From Alphaproteobacteria bacterium (GTDB lineage Bacteria > Pseudomonadota > Alphaproteobacteria > Rhodobacterales > Rhodobacteraceae), in the NCBI GenBank assembly GCA_013151535.1, contig JAADIC010000252.1, forward strand, positions 1 through 5,915: DNA of 5,915 bases, written 5' to 3'. The notes below the pieces were generated by a model. It did no database searches. It saw nothing but the letters and a program-made list of their open reading frames with translations, and was not told where the DNA came from. Position 1 is the stretch's first letter, and each line of letters starts with the position of its first letter. A program made the translations under genes and the position numbers. Shown here one piece after another: positions 1 through 4,155 of the stretch.

Positions 1-204
1 TCGACGGGCGGGCGCACCGGTGGCGAGGTGGCACAATTCACGCTGCGCCAGGCATTGACCACGTTCAACGCCAACCTGCTGCAAGGATCCGCCATGGTGG
101 TGCCGGGGCTGGAAAAAGCCTTTGACGCGAACCACCGACTTCAATCGCAAGCCCAGCAAGAATCCCTGGCACGCCTGATGACCCGCCTGCGCGCAGCCGT
201 TTAA
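1..204 (+). CDS. NAD(P)H-dependent FMN reductase-like flavoprotein, C-terminal part (5' end outside window)
   Basis: Reading frame 1 is open from the left edge to a TAA at 202-204 and encodes the last 67 residues of a protein. The fragment begins with a glycine-rich turn (TGGRTGGEVAQ), then an LRQAL helix, a hydrophobic strand (AMVVPGL), an AFDANHRL segment and a final amphipathic helix ending LMTRLRAAV. This order matches the C-terminal third of the NADPH-dependent FMN reductase family (ChrR/YieF/ArsH-like flavodoxin fold): a Gly-Gly loop near the flavin, then 'AQ..LR..L', then 'FD..G.L', then a terminal helix. Family members are usually cytoplasmic, bind FMN, and reduce quinones, metals or free flavin with NAD(P)H. 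The substrate cannot be told from this fragment. The stop codon shares the bases TTAA with the stop of the opposing VOC gene, and I see no terminator between them. The family call is a pattern match made by eye on a partial protein. Confidence 0.7.
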   Translation, partial: STGGRTGGEVAQFTLRQALTTFNANLLQGSAMVVPGLEKAFDANHRLQSQAQQESLARLMTRLRAAV

Positions 205-596
205 CCGCAGCTCGAAACCTCGATCAAATTTCCATCGGGATCGCGTATATAAAGCGACATGATCGCGCCATTGGCCCCCGTGCGCGCTACCGGCCCGTCG
301 ATCACCTCAACGCCTTGCTCCACAAGATGCGCCTGCCAATCGACTAGACGATTCCCCGTCAGAAAACATAAATCCGCCGATCCAGCCGTGGCGCAAGCTG
401 CCTTCGGTTCAAACTCCGCCCCCGCCTGATGCAGGTTGATCTTCTGCGGCCCGAATTTCAGCGCCGTCCGTAAGCTGCCATCCGCCGCCGGGAAACGCTC
501 AGCCACCATCCCCAGAACATCCACATAAAACCGCACGCTGGCCTCGATGTCGCGCACCGTCAGCACCAAATGATCCAAGCCGCTTAACCCAACCAT
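201..596 (-). CDS. VOC family (glyoxalase/dioxygenase-fold) protein, STM3117-like
   Basis: A 131-residue single-domain member of the vicinal oxygen chelate superfamily. It opens with the classic first half-repeat (DHLVLTVRDIEASVRFYVDVLGM, residues 8-30) and ends with the second (LYIRDPDGNLIEVSS, residues 115-129). In between, KFGPQKINLHQAG (47-59) and the stretch FEPKA..TAGSADLCFLT (62-80) look like the subgroup annotated after Salmonella 'virulence protein' STM3117. Candidate metal ligands are His9, His56 and Glu126, by analogy with other VOC enzymes. Length is normal for a one-domain VOC protein, which usually dimerises. I chose the ATG at 596-594 because AAGGGGA lies 4 bases upstream (607-601) and the VOC domain starts a few residues in; the open frame continues far upstream only as an antisense artefact of the dehydratase gene. 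It is divergent from the dehydratase gene across 45 bases. The reaction is unknown; isomerase, lyase, dioxygenase and thiol transferase activities all occur in this fold. Confidence 0.88.
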   Translation of the reverse strand: MVGLSGLDHLVLTVRDIEASVRFYVDVLGMVAERFPAADGSLRTALKFGPQKINLHQAGAEFEPKAACATAGSADLCFLTGNRLVDWQAHLVEQGVEVIDGPVARTGANGAIMSLYIRDPDGNLIEVSSCG

Positions 597-641
597 GTTT
601 TCCCCTTGTTCCGCCCGATCCTTTGGGCAAATCTTACACCC
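597..641. promoter_or_regulatory. 45-bp divergent intergenic region between VOC and dehydratase genes
   Basis: This gap must hold the start signals for both flanking genes unless promoters lie inside the coding regions. On the minus strand the only clear signal is the ribosome-binding site AAGGGGA (607-601) for the VOC gene; TAAGAT (636-631) could be a weak -10 element but has no good -35. On the plus strand TTGTTC (606-611) could be a -35 for the dehydratase gene, with only a poor -10 near 630-637. There is no obvious AGGA-type site before the dehydratase ATG at 642, so that gene may have a weak site or a leaderless transcript. I see no perfect operator palindrome. Assignments are tentative. 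Confidence 0.3.
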
Positions 642-1451
642 ATGAAGACACAAACACCACAAACCCGGCGCGACCTGCTTGATCCGGCCCGCGCCGCCGC
701 CCTGCACGCAACCCTTGCCCTGTCCGGCCCAACGCCAGGCCCCGGCGACGCGCTGCCGCCCTTCTGGCATTACCTCTATTTCTGGGGGGTCGAGCCGCCC
801 GAAAATCTGGGCCGCGACGGCCATCCTATGCCCGGCGGCTTCATCCCCGATACCGGCCTGCCACGGCGCATGTGGGCTGGTGGCGCGCTTGAATTCCTGT
901 GCCCGGTCACGCTTGGCCAATCCGCCGAACGCACCAGCAAAATCGCCAATGTCAGCCGCAAAACCGGCCGCACCGGCCCCTTGGCGCTGGTTACGTTGCA
1001 CCACGAAATCCACCAGCGCGGCAAGCTGTGTATCCGCGAGGTGCAAAATCTGATCTACCGCGAAGACCCCAAACCGGACGCCCCGAAACCCGCGCCAAAA
1101 CCGGCACCGCGCAACGAGGACCACAGCCAAACCGCCACATTCAACCCAACCCTGTTGTTTCGCTATTCCGCCCTTACCTTCAACGGCCACCGCATCCATT
1201 ATGATCGCGATTATTGCCGCAAGGTCGAGGGTTATCCCGGCCTCGTCGTGCACGGCCCACTGTTGGCGCAACATCTCATCCACCTTGCCATCGACCGAAA
1301 TGGCCCGATCAAAACCTTCACCTTCCGCGCCATGGCGCCGCTGTTTGATTTTGAAAAAGCCGTGCTTTGCGCGCGTGACAACGGCCACGAACTTACGCTC
1401 TGGATACGCGGCCCCGACGGGCGGTTGATTATGGAGGCCAGCGCGGCCTGA
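642..1451 (+). CDS. FAS1-like / HTD2-type MaoC acyl-CoA (de)hydratase (mesaconyl-C4-CoA hydratase-like)
   Basis: A 269-residue protein with two hotdog-fold halves. The N-terminal half has the family signature PPFWHYLYFWGVEP (39-53), GRDGHPMPGGFIPD (57-70) and LPRRMWAGG (73-81), followed by a KTGRTGPLALVTLHHE segment (107-122). A proline/lysine-rich linker (about 141-158) joins it to the C-terminal half. That half carries RYSALTFNGHRIHYD (174-188) and VEGYPGLVVHGPLLA (195-209), the MaoC/hydratase-2-type motif, with His186 and Asp188 as candidate catalytic residues. Proteins of this group hydrate or dehydrate short branched or unsaturated acyl-CoAs; characterised relatives include mesaconyl-C4-CoA hydratase, itaconyl-CoA hydratase and fungal Htd2. 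Known members of this type usually have about 270-290 residues, so it looks full length. The frame also opens at a TTG (606), but ATG 642 fits better because the extra 12 residues lack family features. No CoA-transferase or lyase gene lies beside it, so the substrate is unassigned. Confidence 0.85.
   Translation: MKTQTPQTRRDLLDPARAAALHATLALSGPTPGPGDALPPFWHYLYFWGVEPPENLGRDGHPMPGGFIPDTGLPRRMWAGGALEFLCPVTLGQSAERTSKIANVSRKTGRTGPLALVTLHHEIHQRGKLCIREVQNLIYREDPKPDAPKPAPKPAPRNEDHSQTATFNPTLLFRYSALTFNGHRIHYDRDYCRKVEGYPGLVVHGPLLAQHLIHLAIDRNGPIKTFTFRAMAPLFDFEKAVLCARDNGHELTLWIRGPDGRLIMEASAA
1435..1449 (+). other. Short GC-rich inverted repeat at the dehydratase 3' end
   Basis: AGGCC (1435-1439) and GGCCT (1445-1449) can form a 5-bp stem with a 5-nt loop just before the TGA at 1449-1451. 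It is the only hairpin I see near the 6-base convergent gap (1452-1457) between the dehydratase and oxidoreductase genes. No T-run follows on either strand, so it does not meet the usual definition of an intrinsic terminator. Such a short stem arises often by chance in GC-rich sequence. Confidence 0.2.
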
Positions 1452-1457
1452 AACCCC

Positions 1458-2507
1458 TCAGATATGCGCCTCAACCAAGAACCCTTCGGGAATGTCCGCT
1501 GCGCCGTTCAGCACCAGATCAGCCATAACCTCACCAGCCTTCACCGCCACGCCAAAACCGATCTTGAAACCTCCATTGGCGATAAATACATCGTCGTGCA
1601 ACGGATGCCGCCCCAGCATCGGCGTGCGTTTATTTGCGCGTGGCCGCACCCCTGCCCAGCGTTTCAGCACTGGCGCACCCTGCAAAGACGGGCAAATTCC
1701 GCAGGCTTTTCGAAGCAACTCTTCAAGCTGATCGTCCGTGCTGTCCGCCTCCTGCCAGTCTCTTTCACTGGTCGAGCCGATGGCCAGTTTGCCGCCCGCG
1801 TGCGGTATGAAATGCACGCCACTGGCGAACAATTGCGGCACATCCCCGGCCTGATAATCCAGCAATAGGCCTTGGCCTTTTTCGCCAATGCCAACCACCT
1901 GCCCCAGATCGCGCGACAGATCATCCAGCCCTTCAAACCCCGTACACCAAACCTCAGCCGCAGCGCCTTTGCTTGCCGTCGTACCCTCAACGATTGTACC
2001 GCCAATCGCCTGAAACGCCGCCGCCAGAGTTGCGCAGGCCGCGCGCGGTGAAATCCGGGCCGACAGGGTATCAAAGCTGTGAAAACCGCTGGCGCTTTGC
2101 ACGGCCCAGCCTTCAAATTCAGAATTCTCGACCACCCGCCACTCGGCATGGCCGCGCCAGAACTCCGCCGCCGTTTTCACCCGCATCTGCGCCAGTTCCA
2201 GCTCGCGCGGGGTCTCCAGCGGCACCAGTCGCCCGATCTGCCCAAAACCCGAGCGTAAGCCGCTAAGCCGGTCCACCTTAGCCCAGAAATCCGGCGTCGC
2301 GATCAGGCTTTCAAACTGGAACTGCTTCTTGTCGTTCCAATTATCCGGCGTGTGCGGTGCCAGCGCGCCAAGCACCCCGCCACTGGCCCCCGCGCCAATC
2401 ACGCGCTTTTCAATCAGGCGCACCTGCGCGCCGCGTTCCTGCAAAAAAAACGCCACCGTCAGCCCGAAAATCCCGCCGCCAAAAACCTCGATATCCGCTG
2501 TTGCCAT
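1458..2507 (-). CDS. FAD-dependent oxidoreductase, MnmC C-terminal-domain-like (probable cmnm5U34 to nm5U34 enzyme)
   Basis: A 349-residue flavoprotein of the DAO family (D-amino acid oxidase, glycine oxidase, MnmC). The N-terminal Rossmann motif is VFGGGIFG (8-15), followed by RLIEK, where Glu33 is placed to bind the FAD ribose. GAGASGGVLGALAP (38-51) is the flavin-contacting segment typical of the MnmC oxidoreductase half ('GASG...GAL.P'). The C-terminus has GVRPRANKRTPMLG (286-299) and a glycine-rich end near 311-319, as in ThiO/DadA relatives. In E. coli MnmC this half converts 5-carboxymethylaminomethyl-uridine at tRNA position 34 to 5-aminomethyl-uridine. The neighbour mnmD encodes the other half, which supports that role. 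I chose ATG 2507-2505 because AAGGA lies 8 bases upstream (2520-2516) and the Rossmann strand follows at once. An upstream ATG at 2555 would add 16 unlikely residues and overlap the mnmD start. A generic amino-acid oxidase remains possible. Confidence 0.78.
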   Translation of the reverse strand: MATADIEVFGGGIFGLTVAFFLQERGAQVRLIEKRVIGAGASGGVLGALAPHTPDNWNDKKQFQFESLIATPDFWAKVDRLSGLRSGFGQIGRLVPLETPRELELAQMRVKTAAEFWRGHAEWRVVENSEFEGWAVQSASGFHSFDTLSARISPRAACATLAAAFQAIGGTIVEGTTASKGAAAEVWCTGFEGLDDLSRDLGQVVGIGEKGQGLLLDYQAGDVPQLFASGVHFIPHAGGKLAIGSTSERDWQEADSTDDQLEELLRKACGICPSLQGAPVLKRWAGVRPRANKRTPMLGRHPLHDDVFIANGGFKIGFGVAVKAGEVMADLVLNGAADIPEGFLVEAHI

Positions 2508-2553
2508 TGCTGCGATCCTTGCCCCATAACCCATGGTCAGTATAGGATAATCC
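2508..2553. promoter_or_regulatory. 46-bp divergent control region between the MnmC1-like gene and mnmD
   Basis: Signals for both genes can be placed here. For mnmD (+), TTGCCA (2501-2506, one mismatch to TTGACA) and CATAAC (2525-2530, four of six to TATAAT) are 18 bases apart, with the ribosome-binding site AGGA at 2544-2547, 6 bases before the ATG. For the oxidoreductase (-), TATACT (2543-2538, five of six to TATAAT) is a good -10 element but the matching -35 would fall inside the mnmD start region and is poor; AAGGA (2520-2516) is its ribosome-binding site. If correct, the two promoters overlap face to face and polymerases could compete. These are visual matches, not mapped promoters. Confidence 0.4.
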
Positions 2554-3243
2554 ATGCCCAGCGACCAGCATCAAAGCGCCAAGATCGATTGGAGCCCTGA
2601 AGGTGTTCCAGTATCGCACCGCTTTGACGACCCCTATTTTTCAATTCACAATGGCCTTGAGGAAACCCGCCATGTCTTTCTGAACGGCAACGACCTGCCC
2701 CACCGCCTGAACGCCGGCTTCCAGATCGCCGAACTGGGTTTTGGCACCGGTCTTAACCTGCTGGCAACATGGCTGATGTGGCACGAAGATGGACGGCGCA
2801 AGCCCCTGTCCTTCACCAGTTTCGAGGCCTTTCCGATGGCCGCAAACGACATCCAGAAAGCCCTTGAAACCTTCCCCGAGGTCGCCAAAATCGCCCGCCG
2901 GTTCCTCGATCACTGGTCACAGGGCGAAACAAATTTCGACCTTGCTGGCCTTAAGGTCGAGATCATCATCGGTGACGCCAACACCACCCTGCGCAACTGG
3001 CCCCACAAAGCCGACGCTTGGTTCCTTGACGGCTTTTCCCCCACCAAGAACCCTGAATTATGGCGCGCCGATCTGCTGGCCGAAGTTGCCGCCCACACCA
3101 ACCCGAACGGAACGCTTGCCACCTACAGCGCTGCCGGTCATATCCGCCGCACGCTGGCCAATGTCGGTTTCAGCATAGACCGCGCCCCCGGCTACGGCCA
3201 CAAACGCCACATGAGCAAAGGCGTTTTGAAAGACCCCGCATGA
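2554..3243 (+). CDS. mnmD: tRNA (5-methylaminomethyl-2-thiouridine)(34) methyltransferase, stand-alone MnmD
   Basis: A 229-residue SAM-dependent methyltransferase equivalent to the N-terminal half of E. coli MnmC. It methylates 5-aminomethyl-(2-thio)uridine at the wobble position of tRNAs to give mnm5(s2)U, which sharpens reading of purine-ending codons. Motifs in order: FDDPYFS (24-30); VFLNGNDLPHR (41-51), the 'F..GN.L..R' motif; the SAM loop ELGFGTGLN (60-68); SFEAFP (89-94), whose Glu91 is placed to bind SAM ribose; the active-site block WFLDGFSPTKNPELW (156-170); TYSAAGHIRRTL (190-201); and GYGHKRHM (213-220). Each has a clear counterpart in MnmC. There is no fused FAD domain: the stop follows the methyltransferase, and the oxidoreductase is a separate gene on the opposite strand. 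ATG 2554 is supported by AGGA 6 bases upstream. Its stop overlaps the permease start (ATGA, 3240-3243), indicating an operon. Confidence 0.93.
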   Translation: MPSDQHQSAKIDWSPEGVPVSHRFDDPYFSIHNGLEETRHVFLNGNDLPHRLNAGFQIAELGFGTGLNLLATWLMWHEDGRRKPLSFTSFEAFPMAANDIQKALETFPEVAKIARRFLDHWSQGETNFDLAGLKVEIIIGDANTTLRNWPHKADAWFLDGFSPTKNPELWRADLLAEVAAHTNPNGTLATYSAAGHIRRTLANVGFSIDRAPGYGHKRHMSKGVLKDPA

Positions 3244-4133
3244 GCCAGAATAACACCCGCCTCGGCATCCTGCTGATGATCGCCACCACGCTGGTATTTG
3301 CGGCACAAGACGGCATCTCGCGCCATCTGGCGGGCACTTACAACGTGCTGATGGTGGTGATGATCCGCTACTGGTTCTTCGCCGCTTTTGTCATCGTCTA
3401 TGCGGCGCGCCAGAAACAGGGTTTTCGCGCCACCATCCGCACCACGCAACTGCCTTTGCAGGTTTTCCGCGGCGTGTTGCTGGCAGCCGAAATCTGTGTC
3501 GCCATTCTGGCCTTCGTCCTCCTTGGTCTGGTCGAGACCCACGCCATTTTCGCCGCTTACCCCTTGATGGTCGCCGCCCTCGCCGGTCCGTTTCTGGGCG
3601 AGGCCGTGGGCTGGCGGCGCTGGGTCGCCATCGGCGTCGGTTTCATCGGCATGATGATTATCCTCCGTCCCGGCGTGACGGTGTTTTCACCCGCTTCCCT
3701 GATCGCGGTCGCCTCGGCCCTGATGTTCGCGGTCTACGGCCTGCTCACGCGTTATGTGGCGCGCAAAGACGCCGCCATGACCTCGTTTTTCTGGACAGGT
3801 GTTTCCGGTTCGGTGGTCATGACCGCCATTGGCATCTGGTTCTGGGAGCCGATGAGCGCACCGGATTGGGGCTGGATGGCCATCCTCAGCCTCACCGGCG
3901 CGCTGGGCCATTTCCTGTTGATAAAATGCCTTGAGGTGGCCGAGGCAAGTGCCGTGCAACCCTTTGCCTATCTGCAACTGGTGTTCGCCAGCTTCATCGG
4001 CGTCACGGTATTTGGCGAAGCGTTAAAACTGAACACAACCATAGGCGCGGGCATCATCGTGACGGCAGGCCTGTTCACCATCTGGCGTGAACGGGTAAAC
4101 AGGAAGAATTTTATCGAAAATTCTTCAACCTGA
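3240..4133 (+). CDS. EamA/DMT-superfamily permease
   Basis: A 297-residue inner-membrane protein with about ten hydrophobic segments arranged as two EamA repeats (roughly 7-142 and 152-283), the normal size and layout of the 10-TMS drug/metabolite transporter group. Each repeat ends near a conserved glycine-glutamate: FLGEAVGWRRW (118-128) in the first and VFGEALK (257-263) in the second. RYWFFAAF (43-50) and LVETHAIFAAYPL (97-109) are also typical. Family members export amino acids, purines or other small metabolites, or take up nucleotide-linked compounds; the substrate cannot be read from sequence. The start at 3240 overlaps the mnmD stop by 4 bases, so translation is probably coupled. A longer open frame from 3060 lies over mnmD in another frame and is not membrane-like, so it was not used. 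The last nine codons before the stop (K N F I E N S S T) are largely encoded by a perfect palindrome, so this tail is unlikely to be functionally conserved. Confidence 0.88.
   Translation: MSQNNTRLGILLMIATTLVFAAQDGISRHLAGTYNVLMVVMIRYWFFAAFVIVYAARQKQGFRATIRTTQLPLQVFRGVLLAAEICVAILAFVLLGLVETHAIFAAYPLMVAALAGPFLGEAVGWRRWVAIGVGFIGMMIILRPGVTVFSPASLIAVASALMFAVYGLLTRYVARKDAAMTSFFWTGVSGSVVMTAIGIWFWEPMSAPDWGWMAILSLTGALGHFLLIKCLEVAEASAVQPFAYLQLVFASFIGVTVFGEALKLNTTIGAGIIVTAGLFTIWRERVNRKNFIENSST
4103..4126. repeat. Perfect AT-rich palindrome, copy 1 (10-bp stem, 4-nt loop)
   Basis: GAAGAATTTT (4103-4112) and AAAATTCTTC (4117-4126) are perfect reverse complements around the loop ATCG. The element lies inside the 3' end of the permease coding region and ends five bases before its TGA. 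It is palindromic, so it would form a hairpin in RNA from either strand. See the adjacent second copy at 4132-4155. Confidence 0.9.
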
Positions 4134-4155
4134 AAATTTTTCGGTAAAAATTTTC
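4132..4155. repeat. Perfect AT-rich palindrome, copy 2 (10-bp stem, 4-nt loop)
   Basis: GAAAATTTTT (4132-4141) and AAAAATTTTC (4146-4155) are perfect reverse complements around the loop CGGT. The left arm starts within the permease stop codon (TGA 4131-4133) and the right arm ends on the last base of the slt stop codon (TAG, 4157-4155 on -). The two copies start 29 bases apart and are followed by similar spacers (AACCT and TAACC), which suggests a duplicated unit. Confidence 0.9.

Larger units (their letters stand above)
4103..4155. terminator. Probable bidirectional transcription end between permease and slt genes
   Basis: Two back-to-back hairpins sit exactly where the converging permease and slt transcripts must end; only 21 bases separate the stop codons. 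The arms contain T-runs on both strands, so either strand could give a hairpin followed by U-rich RNA. The stems are almost all A-T (copy 1 has two G-C pairs, copy 2 has one), which makes them weak compared with a classical GC-rich intrinsic terminator. They may instead protect 3' ends, insulate the convergent genes, or bind a protein as DNA. Confidence 0.5.

Noticed and set aside
606..641. TTG start adding 12 residues to the dehydratase
   Set aside because: There is no purine-rich ribosome-binding site before it, the extra residues do not look like the family, and it would run almost to the VOC start codon, leaving no control region. ATG 642 also lacks a strong site, so some doubt remains.
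597..1388. Long minus-strand open frame continuing in frame upstream of the VOC gene and covering most of the dehydratase gene
   Set aside because: The upstream part has no domain features and low-complexity Ala/Gly/Arg-rich composition. The plus-strand dehydratase with clear family motifs occupies the same DNA. The VOC domain has its own ATG with a good ribosome-binding site at 596. The long frame reflects few stop codons in GC-rich antisense sequence, not a fusion.
1464..1868. 134-residue plus-strand open frame opposite the FAD oxidoreductase gene
   Set aside because: It is antisense to well-conserved DAO-family coding sequence, has no recognisable domain, and shows the His/Arg/Pro-rich look of an antisense frame.
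2508..2555. Upstream ATG at 2555 for the FAD oxidoreductase, back to back with the mnmD start on the palindrome CATG
   Set aside because: It would add 16 residues before the Rossmann strand, where relatives normally begin only a few residues ahead of it, and it lacks a ribosome-binding site as good as the AAGGA in front of ATG 2507.
3060..3239. 60-residue N-terminal extension of the permease in a frame overlapping mnmD
   Set aside because: The extension is Arg/Pro/His-rich, lacks membrane or signal character, and lies inside well-supported mnmD coding sequence. The ATG at 3240 gives a normal-length EamA protein with a standard 4-base operon overlap.
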